From: Paragordius varius
Lineage: Eukaryota > Nematomorpha
NCBI GenBank assembly: GCA_964247055.1
Contig: OZ176056.1
Span: forward strand, 5,952,001 to 6,016,000
Reading direction: 5' to 3'
Length of the DNA: 64,000 nt
Positions 52,901 to 64,000 of the stretch are shown here, in pieces (within the stretch, counting starts at the first letter, position 1; each line of letters begins with the position of its first letter). The notes under the pieces were generated by a model. The model did no database searches and was not told the DNA's origin. It saw only the letters and a list, made by a program, of their open reading frames with translations. Position numbers and translations under genes: made by a program.

Positions 52901-55900
52901 AATTATACGGACAAAACGACAAAAAATATTTTTTAAAAGAGAGCCCTTCTTCTTGATTTATTTCAATATAACCCATTGTTTTAAATGGCATAGTGTGAAA
53001 TAAAGATATATAAGACTAATACAATCAATTCTGTATTTTACATTTGTAAAGTAGTATATAATAAACATTTTGGTTATAAAAAGTATGTTTTAAATAAAAA
53101 TATTTGTCTTTTTCACTTTTTGTCCGTATAATAAATTTTAACTGTAAAACGATTAAACTTTAAAATTAACCCTACAACCTTCAAATTCATCTGCATAAAA
53201 TTTCTAATCCTTTAACATATCAAATGTACAGTAAAAAAATAAGGTATCTATAAATTATATCCTCGTTAAATAAAATTATTTTTGGCATATGTACTAATTT
53301 TTTCATTACCCGAGAATCGTAAATCTTTTATAGTGTGCAAATAGGATTTCTTAGGATTTAACGGTTTTAATCCACTTTTTATATATCATTTATAGAAGGT
53401 AAGTCTAAAATGTTAAAGGTAAATTTATTTTAAGATATGTACCAGCCAAATTTTCATTTGTTTTATATGAGAAAAAAAAGTTAGGTGTGGTTCATAATTC
53501 AATTAACGATATACTTTTCCAGTAGTTTTTATGCCACGCATCAAACAAAAGTACGTTAGGATCCAGGCTAATACAAAACAGCCCAGTAATCGCACGTTGA
53601 AAGAACCCATTTCATGGAGCCCTGATGTGATTTGAATTACGCGATGGCTATAAAATGTAATGTATCGAAAATATATAATCTAAATTTGTTACAATTTTAT
53701 AATGCACACTTTTAAATTCGTTTAAGTAAAAAAAGTTTTTACACAAATGTTATTTAACGATAACAAAACGAAAAATTATTAGTAGGTAAATAAGTGGTCA
53801 AAGGCGTCAACGTAACTCTAAAAAAATTAATTTATGTCTTATAAAATGGAATATAATATAAAAATGTCTTATAAAAGGGTATATAATTGAATTGTTTTTT
53901 TAAAAAATTATAGACATAAAATTTATTATACCGATCTGTATTTTTGCAATGTAAATCGCATAAAAACTTCGATCTCAAAACTTCCCATTTTTAAGTAAAT
54001 ACGTTAAAATAGTAAAATATCACAAGTATTCAAAAAACATTTTCGTGGTTAGGATAAACGCAAAATTAATCATGTTATAAAGAACAACTTTGTTAATATA
54101 CAGTTGACTATATTTTATTAATATCATTATTATGATCATATGAATCTTTTCATTGGTTAATAAAAATGTAACTAGAAATTAAGGTTTTTATTGTATATAA
54201 AAAACGAGAGGTAAATTACCGTTATTAACAAAAAAATATCATATAAAGTATGAAAATTAAACAGAAAAAATACCAAACTTATTTTATAGAATTTTCTTTT
54301 TCTCTAAGGTCATTATTAGCAAAACCAAGGTAAATAAAAGGTCTCCAAAAATATGTTAAAAACAGTCAAAATGTGGCACTGCAAGTCTTTATGTGTGCAG
54401 CCCTTGAAAATTCAATGATTTGCAAAAACTTGATTGAAAATTCTTGATAACATTGATATATATCCTAAACAATTTCCATGATAGAGTCTACCTATAATTA
54501 GCAAAAACTAGAAAAAGTTTTTGATTGCGTTTAATTTTTCCATATTACGTTTGAAACATAATAAATTATTTATGATGCCCATATATATAATATATTAACC
54601 CGATTTCGGCCATAATTTAATAACTACTTTTACAGATGCACATTACCAACAGTAGTGTAAAGGTAAAAACAACAAGAAATGGCTGAAATCAAACAATTTT
54701 TATATTTTACAAGGTCTTTTAATATGTAATTATGGATTAAAATTGTTTTACATTATACGCTAATGTATTTCTAATTGATCAAAACAAATTGCATAGTGTA
54801 AAGTTAAACACCACAAAAAATATATATATAGCATATCCCTACAAATAATAATATATTTTTGTGTTTTAAACCATTTCCTCGTAGCTAACTACTAATAATA
54901 TAATTTTAAAACATTTAAGTGCGGCATTAGTGCAATAACAATTTAACAATTATGTTTAAAAGCATATATTTTATAAATTTTAAATTTCTACAAATATGGG
55001 AAAACATAAAATTAATGGTTGTGCCAAGGTTTAAAGGTAAAAAGTGTCATAATTTAAAATGTCACATATAATTTTAGAACACATTGCTTTTAGTTTTTCT
55101 AGAGGACAAAACAAAAATTATACATATTTATAGGGTTAATTAATTAATAGAACATTTCATAACATATAATATTTGTTAATAATCTTTGAACATATTTTAT
55201 ACTTTGGTATTATCCTAAAACTGTGCATACTAACTAAAGGAATTAAAAGGGATTTTGGCCTGCGGAAAATAACAAGCTACATGACTCTAATATAACCTCT
55301 CACGATCAATTTGATAACAAATAAAATCTCTTAAAATAGGTAATAAAATTTATGCTGTCCTAACACCTGTCTTATTAAAATTATAATGAAAAACAAAACG
55401 TAACATACTAAAAAAAGACAAAAAGTTTTTTATGAAAAAAACATCCATTTTTGATATAAACTATCGTTTTGGGATTCGTATATAAACATAAATGTAAATT
55501 GGAAATACACACAAACACCAGATATATATTTTACAATTGCAACTACCCGCAAAATATTTTATATAGAAAATATCAAAGTTTCTACTTTCTGGCTCGATTT
55601 AAAAAATCATTTGCACCTTTATTTTAAATTTTTGTCATTCAAAACCTTTAATTTTTATCGCCTTACCTCCAAAATTCGTATGCTGATGAGGTAGATATTT
55701 CATCAAATTTGTACGTTAAATTGGGTTGTAATACTGTTGTTTCATTGTAAGAGTTTAGAAGAAAGTTAGTTAAATTTGAAGTATATCCAGAAATATTATT
55801 ATCATTATTAATATAATTGGACGATAATAAAATATTTAATGTGGATGATTTTATCATAGACGTAGTACTTATATTGTCATATATTGTGGATGAATCTATA

Positions 55901-55901
55901 T

Positions 55902-55936
<35 letters not shown>

Positions 55937-58606
55937 AAGAAATGTAATTAAACCTATTTTTAAGTATTATACTGTACCATCATTGAAAAATATATTAACA
56001 AATGATTTATAAGATGCAGTTATTATTATACGTGTTTGTTAAGTCAGGCTTAAAAATGTATTTTTTTATCGTCGTGAACTGGAAAATAATTTTTATTGAG
56101 TCGAAAACAACATTTTTTTTCCAAAAAATCAAAACATTTTCCCAGTTAACTATTCCATATTAAATTGATATCTCACTATAATATATTGGAAAGGGTGTTT
56201 AGTTTGATAGACTACAAAACTAAAATGTAAGAAATATTTTTTTTCACCACATTATTATGAAAAAAAAAAACGTTTCGATTGATATTAAAAAGCACCATAT
56301 TTTTACAGGTGTGTCCAACAGTGGGCCGCATTTATTATATAAATATTTTATTGGATCATGAACATAAGACTGTTATGCACACAATATAACAATTTTTCTA
56401 ATTTTTGCCAATAATATGATAATATAAACTTATTCAGAAAATTTGTTTAGCAACAAATACATCAATTTTACTATGATTTTTTAGGGATATTTTTGCCAAA
56501 AAAATAATTACCAAATATAAAGAAATATAAAAACAAGTGAACAGACTTACCATTAGAAGACATAATTTGACGGGGAGAAGTAAATAAATTGGTGGACATG
56601 AACGAATTATTTAACTTAGCCTTAAAGACAAAACATTCCAACGTATTCCATTCATTGTTACATTGGCCCCAAGGCAAGGGTTTTTCAAAAGCGGCAATCA
56701 AATAAAACAGTATTATAGCAAGGAGCAAATTGAATGATGTACTCCCAATCATAGTTAACAACACTGTCCCAATTCCAACGCCTTAAAGGTAAAAAAATAT
56801 GTACACTGATATATATATATATAATAATTTAATTTTTCACGACTATATATATAATAAACTTATTTACAGTTTTTGTAGGGTACTTTAATTTTAGAGTAAA
56901 AATAGAAATAAGAAACGTAAAATATAAAGATTATTTAAAGAAAACCATATTCTTTAAATTTGCAAAGTATGAAATAGAATTGTATATCGAAAACTCAAAC
57001 AATATATACAAGTGTAATTTAATAAGCTATTTAAAAAAATTCCTAAAATGCTCTTGTAAACCGTTTTGTGTATCAGCGAGTAAGACGGTATCGTCAACGT
57101 ATGTAAGGTTATAAATTATTTCTCCGCCTAATTTTACACCAATATGATTATGAGTGTGCCTAACTTGGACCAGATATGTTCGGTGTAGATATTGAATAAT
57201 AGGGGTAAAAGGATGCACCCTTGACGGGCGCACCTTTTGTAGGAAAACCAATCTGAGGTACCGTGTGCTGTTTAAATATATGCCTCAGTGTTGCTGTATA
57301 AAGATTTTATTATTTGAATGAGAACAGGTGCAACAGCTCCTAAAAAAATAAAAATATCATCTTGAGAGCCAATCTCATGGCCTCTAAATTATATTGGTGG
57401 AAACTAAAGTCATATCGAATGAGGCCACATGCTTAATCAAAATGGGTGGACATAGTTTAGAAACATTAGACAACTCTATATATATATAGATATAATTAAT
57501 AAAATTACAACAACTGAAAGTTAAAGAAGACTTTAAAGCCAGGGATTGAAATAATATCGCAAGATATAGCCTTCATGAAAAATAATTAAAACAACCAAAA
57601 AAATTTAAATACCATAATATTCCCATTCGCAACCTATGGCTGGAAAAGCTGGGTATGCAAAAATTCTGACTAAAAAAATTATGCAAACTTTTGAACAAAC
57701 TTGCTGAAGAATGCTACTTGGTAAAAAAATGGACGGAGACAAACTTAATAATAAATGAATCCACAATACAATCAACCCTTAGACTAAACTACTTCAAATA
57801 ATAACAACATGGAAATTAGGCTACTTAAGCCATGCCATCCGCAATAACAAATTGGAGAAAACAATCATGCTGGGCCAGGTAGAAGGTAAACGTAAAAGGA
57901 GCAGACTCAGAAAAAGATGTTCAAAACAGTCAACAAAAGACACCGACCTCACACTTCTCCAATCTTATCAATTTATCCTCAGACAAATCAGCCTGCAGAA
58001 AATTTGTCGATGAAGTTTAGCAAAAAGTTGAATATTAACTACGCTGTCATTCATTCATATAGGATAAAATTAAGGTTTACAAGAGTATATCTGTCTTTTG
58101 AAAATATTTGTCTTTATATTTTTACGTTTTCAATTTTTACTGTAACTATTATTAATTTAAAACTAAGTCATGCACTTTTCAGCGTATTAAATGTTCCCTA
58201 GTTTTAAAAGTAAGAATTATTTGATAATACAAATATTGATTTGTAGATATTTTTGAACCCGCAATAAAGATGCACAAGTTTTTTTGTCACATTCAAGAAT
58301 ATGATAAAGAGTAACAACTTTAAAACAACTTTTTTGTTGATAAACTTTCTAAAAAATTTTTTGTAGTTGTTTAAATTATCCTGAAATTGACTTCATACGG
58401 AAGTATTATGGATATATATGTATATGGCGGGCACCTTATTGAAATTACAATTAAATTTTTAGTCAAATCCTGATATGTTCAATAAAAATTTATAAATCCT
58501 TTTTCTCTCATGTATTATAACACACTAAATAATGGATTAAATATTTGTCCACACTACGTAAATTATACAAAAGAGTGAATATATTACTAAATCACAAACG
58601 ATACAG

Positions 58607-58639
<33 letters not shown>

Positions 58640-60192
58640 ATTATTTGGGTCATTAAATAAAATCAATAAATATATCTAAAGATTTTACATAAAAGTTAGA
58701 ATTTTATTTATGCAATGTTTAGCATATGATAGGGTATATATATATATATATATATGAACAAATAAAACGAGGCAATTTTAAAATACAAATGGACATTATC
58801 TAAATTTGGTTAAAAAACATAGTTTCAGAATTAAATTATAGCAGAAAAATTACTCACTATTTCCGATTATTTCATCAATTTTAAGTTCTACGCTTATTAT
58901 TAAAAACTACTATTTTTCGTCCAAATTTATCAACAATATTCTTTCATATTGGCAAGAAAAAATGTCATTCGTTTGTTTAAAATACTGGGACCCCTTAAAT
59001 GAATCAATACCTAACACTGAAATAAACATAGACTTTAGGTAGGCAAATTATGTATGAGTATATATGTAATTCAAAAACCATTTAGAAGAGTTATTCATTT
59101 ATATTTTTACAATACATTTTAAAATAATATCGCAATAATTGTTTTAATGTTTAGAATATTTATTAAAATTCAACTTTTTTTATAAATTTTTTTTGATATT
59201 ATCTATATTTTAGTTCAGGGGTAAGTTAAATGGTACTAAAGCGTTTTTAATATATTTAAATTATTAGTTGCGCATGTAAAATTTAGATCCATATACCAAA
59301 ATATTTTTAAAATAAAAATAATTATTGATATAATTTTGTATATTAAAGCTCAATAAGATATTCATAAGCAAATTGTATAACCTATACCACCTATTTTTTA
59401 CACATATATAAAATATCGATTTGTTCAAATATCAAGTCAAAATTAAAATGCGCTTCAAAATGTATGTTATCAAATAAATTATTGGTTGTTTGAATTAAAG
59501 TCCGTTCCAATCTAAAACAATAATATTATTATAAATATTTTAGTATCATTAACAAATTATACAACCTGAGATGACGTTTATTATACATAATGTATTTAGG
59601 CATTTTTAGTATTTTATTTTTTAATGTGATGATTATGAAACAAAAAATGTTTATTTATTATAATAAATAATATATATTTATATATCATAAAATTTGTACC
59701 CAAAAAACAGTACATATTTGGTTATTTGATACTTACGTACATATATATATGTATACATTAATAATATTAAAAAGAATATAATTAACCTTATGCATACATA
59801 TGGTGTTATACAAAAAATATAACCTTTAAATAACGGACAAAAATTCCATACATGTATTGCACCTTTGCTTGAAAATTGACCTAGTGCGACTTCAAGAAAA
59901 AATAAAGGTATACCACACACAAAAAGCATAAGCCAATACGGAATTAAAAATGCCCCTATATATATATAAAAATATGTGAACCTCCACCATTTCGATAACA
60001 TAAGTAGGGAAATCGCCAGATATTACCTAAACTCACGGCATATCCAATGAGCGATAGGACAAACTCAAAATGATTGCTCCAAACGTGCCTCTTTTTATCT
60101 TCTAAGTTGGGTAATCTTGGTTGAATAACTTTTATAGTTTCATCTTTAGGCTTAAGCAAATTTTCATCAACTAAAGCCTCTTTTTTAAACAT
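49917..60192 (-). CDS. SLC6 sodium/chloride-coupled transporter (gene A), 13 coding exons
   Basis: Exons: 60,192-59,982; 59,955-59,824; 56,781-56,551; 55,895-55,667; 53,647-53,515; 52,806-52,673; 52,541-52,438; 52,142-52,018; 51,715-51,603; 51,273-51,142; 51,076-50,977; 50,674-50,568; 50,138-49,917. About 659 residues, usual for SLC6, with 12 expected membrane segments. Seen: TM1 [19 protein letters not shown] (residues 50-68), TM2 [13 protein letters not shown], a large extracellular loop in exons 3-4 with the paired cysteines of [12 protein letters not shown] and seven N-glycosylation sequons, TM4 [15 protein letters not shown]6 [17 protein letters not shown]7 [12 protein letters not shown]8 GIDTIF keeping the sodium-site Asp, TM10 FQLFDWY, and C-terminal [13 protein letters not shown]. 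Ser54 replaces the Asp of monoamine transporters and the Gly of most amino-acid types, so the substrate is uncertain. Phases fit at every junction except exon 5 to 6. The start is the first Met before TM1. The stop assumes read-through of a possible donor at 49,961. Confidence 0.85.
50702..50912. mobile_element. MITE family M, copy M1, in intron 11 of gene A
   Basis: Inverted terminal repeats of about 75 bp: AGTCATGTATCCTTTATTTT at the left; the right arm ends ATAAAATGAAGGATGACT. Both arms continue inward with the (G)TATAAATATTT then GTAAA..ATGGAAAAA-type string. About 210 bp long, non-coding. It sits 28 bp upstream of the exon 12 acceptor of gene A. Confidence 0.7.
53648..55666. other. Intron 4 of gene A, no other feature
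   Basis: Two kilobases of A+T-rich intron without open frames or repeat ends that I could recognise. Confidence 0.45.
55904..55932. repeat. (TA)n microsatellite
   Basis: Alternating AT tract a few bases upstream (minus strand) of the exon 4 acceptor of gene A. Confidence 0.9.
56100..56283. repeat. Degraded F1-like arm
   Basis: Carries isolated F1 subterminal motifs: TCAAAACATTTTCCCAGTTA near 56,128-56,148 and AACGTTTCGATTGA near 56,269-56,283. It is followed directly by a Y repeat, the same arrangement as inside F1. Confidence 0.4.
56306..56455 (+). mobile_element. End of hAT-like repeat Y, second copy
   Basis: Starts CAGGTGTGTCCAAC, then GTGGGCCGCATTT, then ACATAAGACTGT and ACACAATATAACAATTTTTC, in the same order as the copy inside F1. 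It lies in intron 3 of gene A, about 95 bp from the exon 3 donor. Confidence 0.5.
57027..57290 (-). mobile_element. LINE reverse transcriptase fragment, copy L5
   Basis: An open minus-strand frame of 74 codons, with a related stretch just upstream, contains [20 protein letters not shown], the block around the reverse transcriptase catalytic site (family form NLRYADDT.LLA), followed by [14 protein letters not shown]. It lies in intron 2 of gene A. It is a fragment only. Confidence 0.7.
57600..58015 (+). mobile_element. LINE 3' end fragment, copy L6
   Basis: Conceptual translation shows [16 protein letters not shown] (family: YG.ESW), then [20 protein letters not shown] (family: FGH..R), then the basic [14 protein letters not shown] motif, with stops between. 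It has the opposite orientation to L5. It lies in intron 2 of gene A. Confidence 0.65.
58607..58635. repeat. (TA)n microsatellite
   Basis: Alternating AT tract within intron 2 of gene A. Confidence 0.9.
58734..58755. repeat. (TA)n microsatellite
   Basis: Alternating AT tract within intron 2 of gene A. Confidence 0.9.
59956..59981 (-). other. 26-nt intron 1 of gene A
   Basis: Lies between the codons for NGG and GAFLIPY. It begins GTTCACAT and ends TATATATATAG. Removing exactly 26 nt restores the invariant RNGGGAFLIPY junction, and leaving it in shifts the frame. Pseudogene B has a 34-nt counterpart at 40,989-41,022. Confidence 0.8.
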
Positions 60193-60859
60193 AATTAAAA
60201 TTTAAAATTTTAATCACATGATTAAATGAAATTGTAGAAACCATATGGATAGATTGAAAGTTTAGTTTTATTAGCATATTTTTTTATTTAGTTTTACTCA
60301 AAAAGAATCGTGATCCCCGAGCGATTTAAAATATTAGTCAAAAAAATTTTTAACGATAGCTTTTAAACGAGTTTTATGATTTGTTTAAAAATATATTATA
60401 CAAAAACGTGATCTCAAACTTTTTTCTAAATCGAATATATTAAATGTATATTAAGGTAATGAATATAATAGTAGCTTTTAAGGTTCTATACGAGAAAAAT
60501 GCTTATTGATTTAAAAATCAGTTGTTATTAACAGTGATTTGGGGCAATTTTAGACTCTAAAAATCGCTAAATGTTTCGATAAAAGCGTTTTATCTAGTTG
60601 TTTAGTTGATAAATTTTAGAGTAAACAGTAGTTTATTTACAGAAATCTATGATAAAAAAATTACCCGAATATGTTATCACGAACAAAAACGTGGAACGGT
60701 CATAAAGTATGTAAATGATAATCCAAATTAACACTGATTTTAATGGAAACTACTGTAAATGACTCTTTGTAACTAACCTTAAAATAATCGCGAATTATCG
60801 GAAGCGCGATAATAGTTTTTCATATAATACTGCCTTCGAAATAGATGAAAAATAAATTG
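60193..60859. other. Upstream flank of gene A, no clear promoter
   Basis: This is where the 5' UTR and promoter of gene A should lie unless there is an upstream non-coding exon. The sequence is too A+T-rich for TATA-like strings to be informative, and no other regulatory motif stands out. Confidence 0.35.
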
Positions 60860-61965
60860 TTAAAATATAAATTCCGATAGGATAAGGATTATAATGATGA
60901 TTTTACCTTTGGTGTTACGACTGATATAATGAAGTTATTTACACATTTGTGGTAAGAGCTCCATATAAGAAAATGACAAAATTTGCGCTTTGTTTTAAAA
61001 ATTTTGATGAAAACCAAATTCTTTCTTCCGAAAAATATTTAAATATGTCATTTTTCTACCTCTAAAAAGACAAAACTTTTTAAAATATTATTTGTGGGGT
61101 ACAAAAATCCCAAATTTTTTGGCTCTTCTAAAATGGCTATCTAAGAAGTAACGGAAAAATGCCCGGATTATGATATTATTTTTAATTATATGCTAAATTT
61201 TGACTTAAAAAGTATTATTAAATAAATGCTTACTTTATAATATTTAATTTTTAGAAAAATTTTGTTGAAGCGTACTTCATACTATTTTTAGGCATGATGG
61301 AAACGATATAATAACGCTTTTAGATTCAAAAATTTTTTACTTCAATTTTAATCTTAAAGGCTTGTTTAATTTCAAATTTTGAATTTATATAAAAAACTAA
61401 TTTATATTTGATAAAGAAAAACGAGTGAATATTTTAAAAATTCTGAGGTTACAGAAATGTTCAGCATCACCAAATTATAAAAAAGTGCTTTTATAATATC
61501 TAAAAGCGTTTTATACCATTTTCATCAATAAAAATAGGTTGGGATACGCTTGATAAATGTTTTACTAAAAATTAAATTTTTATAAATATATGAATTTTTT
61601 TAAAAAATATTTTTTACAAATTTAGCATATATTTAAAAATCGTGAGATCCCGGCTTGCGTTTTTAAGAACTAGCCCATTTTAGAAGAGCGAAAAAATTTG
61701 AGATTTTTGAAGCTTATAAATATTGAAATATTTTTCTTTTTTGATTTTTATAAGTAGTTTATGATATATGAGTGATATTTTTTCGGATGAAGCATTCGCC
61801 TTTACCAAAAAATGTATTTAAAAATGTGCGCAAATTTTCCCGATTTCTTATATAAAGCATTTATCTCAAAGGTGTAAATAACTTTCTTATATCACTTGTA
61901 AGGGCCACCAAAAGCGCCATGATAATCCTGATAAATTTTCCTAAGAAAAGATATTTTACTAGGAT
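60860..61965. mobile_element. Foldback repeat family X, near-complete copy
   Basis: Inverted arms of about 280-300 bp: the left arm 60,860 to about 61,140 and the right arm about 61,650-61,965. Matching blocks include GATATAATGAAGTTATTTAC against GTAAATAACTTTCTTATATC, CATATAAGAAAATGACAAAA against the reverse of GCAAATTTTCCCGATTTCTT, and CTCTTCTAAAATGG against CCATTTTAGAAGAG. The centre holds the GGCATGATGGAAACGATAT block found next to hAT copies 1 and 2. No coding capacity. Confidence 0.6.
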
Positions 61966-62988
61966 ATTTTTTATAAGCCCCTGGACGCAGTGTACTGGAT
62001 TATAATATCCAAAATTTTATTAAATATTTGCTTTAAATTTAAATTTTGGCTATCGTCCTTGAGGCGTACTTGATGGTATTTTACCATGGTGTAAACGGTA
62101 TTAAAAAGCTTCATTTATACATCCTTACTTATATTCAAATGAAACTTAATATATTGCGAACGATTAAAAGCTCATTTGGTCCAATTTGGTTTATTTTTTG
62201 AGAGAAAAATATTTAATTTTTAATTATACGGGAAGACAAGCAATTTTATAAAATATTTGACTAATTACTTTGTCCGCGATTACAAAATGAGGTGGTTTAT
62301 ATCTTAGAACATTGTAAATAAAACACTGTTTGGAAAGATATTATATTTACATAATTAAACATTATTTTCCTCTATTAGATATAAAACCTTTTATTATTAA
62401 CAGTTTTCTAATTTCTAGTTAAAATTCGACAGCTCCAAAACGCGATTACTAAACAGCCGATTTCATAATTTATAAATATAAAGTTTTTGTGATAAAATAC
62501 GACTTGAAAGCTTTTTAACGTTAATTACTCACTTTTAACCCTAATAAATACAAATGTATTAGTGATTTTAAAAAATATAAGGAAAAAATAGCGGCAAAGA
62601 TGAGGATTTTTTATTGTAAATATGCGCCTAACAGGTGAAAAAGCACATTTTTAGATTGGGCCTAATATATTAAAAGCTATTTGAGATAATCGTTTTAATC
62701 GATCGGGCATATGAAACTACCCCAAAAGGTTATAAGTGTTAAAGGTAATATAAATTATTAGCATCATATGTATTTTAAAGTGTTTTGATGCCGTGTCATA
62801 GAAGAACCATAAAGCATACTTTAGGTAACCAGATTTTTAAATGGAAAAAGGTGGACAACTCTCAACGGAAGGGGGGTTATTTTCAAAATAATACAGTTTA
62901 TAAGTATAAAAAAATGCATAATATTTCATTCCTTAATATATTTTTTAATTGAGTTAATTTGTTTGAACAATTTGTTATCATTTTTTAA
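61966..62988. other. A+T-rich stretch, no gene seen
   Basis: A GAGGCGTACTTGATGGTATT block near 62,060 resembles the centre of family X; nothing else was recognised. Confidence 0.4.
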
Positions 62989-64000
62989 TCTATATATTTA
63001 TAAAAAAAGAAAGTGGTGATCTTAAACGGTTTTTTTAAAAGCCCACAAAAATAATTTTTAAAATCTATTTAAAGTATGAGACCGTAAAAATTCAATAAGG
63101 TTTCCAGGTATTCCCTGTTAAAAGGCAAAAATTTTAGTCAAGCGTTTTTTGATGATAGCTGCTGGGTAAGGAGATTCCTTTTAAAAACTGACCCGCCATA
63201 TCGAAATAGCGTCGTGCCTTTGGGGCTGAATTTTAAAAAAACCTATCAGGCCATATGAGTTAAATAGCTGCTTAAAATATTACCCGTAACAAGGCAACAA
63301 TTAAGATCGTGCGGTTTAATAAATTAGAAGTTAATTAGGCCCTTCACACCCTGAAAAATGCGCCACTATTAAGAAACTTTTTGTTTTTGAGGCAATTCTT
63401 CGAAAATCCCACGAGAGCATATGGAATCAGTCATGATTCCAGGTATTACCCGAATTAAGGCAATAATTTTAAATGAGAGTTTTTTGTTTCGCCCCTGGTT
63501 AGGGGGCTACTCGCATAAAACAGCGACACCATATCGATACAGCATGCCTTTGGACCCAAATTTCCGAAAACCTTTGTGTCTAATAGGAACATATGGAATC
63601 CATGTTAATTCCCATATAAAGGAAAAATTATGCTCAACGCTTTTTTATACCTAACCCTGGATAAGGGGCTATCCGAAAACTGCGCCACTAAAATTGCGTT
63701 GTTTTGGAGCTAATTTACAGAAAATGTATGAAGCCATATGAGTTGTATTAAAAGCTTGAATTATTATCCTTAACTAGATAAAAAATGTTAGACGTTTTTA
63801 ATCAGCCGTTAATTTGGGGCCTTTAATACGCCATCATATAACGATTATTTAGTGTTGAGGTATTTTTTCGAATAATCCTTGAGACGATGGTATCAAAGAT
63901 GATTCCAATATGCCCTATAAAGGCAAAGAATTTAACTCATTTTCCTTAAAGAGCTACGAGTAGGGGTTCGGTTAAAACTGAGGCGTATACAAAAATGGTG
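62989..64000 (+). mobile_element. Non-autonomous Helitron, copy H4, runs off the window
   Basis: Begins TCTATATATTTATAAAAAAA after an A at 62,988. The leader is shortened; internal units begin near 63,165 (AAGGAGATTCC), with CGCCATATCGAAATAGCG, ATCAGGCCATATGAGTT, ATTACCCGTAA, GAGAGCATATGGAATC and CGCCATCATATAACGATT-like blocks. The 3' end lies beyond 64,000. Confidence 0.7.

Noticed and set aside
8539-58755. The long AT tracts considered as replication origins or centromeric satellite
   Set aside because: They are short scattered dinucleotide microsatellites with no higher-order array.
1-64000. Search for CRISPR arrays, operons and bacterial-type promoters
   Set aside because: Nothing of the kind was seen; introns and transposon types show a eukaryotic nuclear genome.

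Overview
This window is an A+T-rich (about three quarters by eye), repeat-dense stretch of an animal nuclear genome. The evidence is spliced genes with GT-AG introns, two SLC6-type neurotransmitter transporter loci, and a mixed fossil load of hAT, mariner, Helitron, LINE, MITE, foldback and Ty3/gypsy-like LTR elements. The species cannot be named from the sequence. No bacterial-type genes, operons or CRISPR arrays were seen, and no rRNA or tRNA gene was recognised.

Layout: the only well-supported host gene (gene A, 49.9-60.2 kb, minus strand) encodes an SLC6 sodium-coupled transporter in 13 recognisable coding exons, including a 26-nt first intron. A tandem relative (gene B, 8.0-41.1 kb, same strand, same exon order) has lost most of exon 1 and carries frameshifts, stops and damaged splice sites; it is a pseudogene stretched to 33 kb by insertions. 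Several of its exons are still open and have exactly the lengths of their gene A counterparts.

Insertions inside and around gene B: a compact Ty3/gypsy-like LTR fossil at 10.3-14.2 kb (target duplication ATACA) starting 12 bp past an exon boundary; a LINE at 16.3-25.4 kb split by a second LTR fossil (17.4-23.9 kb) that holds a 2-kb inverted copy of its own pol region and a short stretch resembling the entry to a WNK kinase domain; and, at 28-41 kb, MITEs, Helitrons, a hAT element, a mariner and a foldback element with 21-bp tandem-repeat arms. Three copies of one hAT family (5.5-7.8, 32.8-35.9, 45.8-47.3 kb) and five copies of one Helitron family (14.8, 29.6, 36.7, 42.9 and 63.0 kb) recur across the window. 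The Helitrons contain internal tandem units of about 0.3 kb.

Gene A probably moves a small amino acid or similar solute across the plasma membrane with Na+ and Cl-. The rest of the window is decayed mobile DNA and unassigned A+T-rich sequence. Boundaries were read by eye; exon edges are given to the base where a splice signal fixes them, and most repeat edges are approximate.
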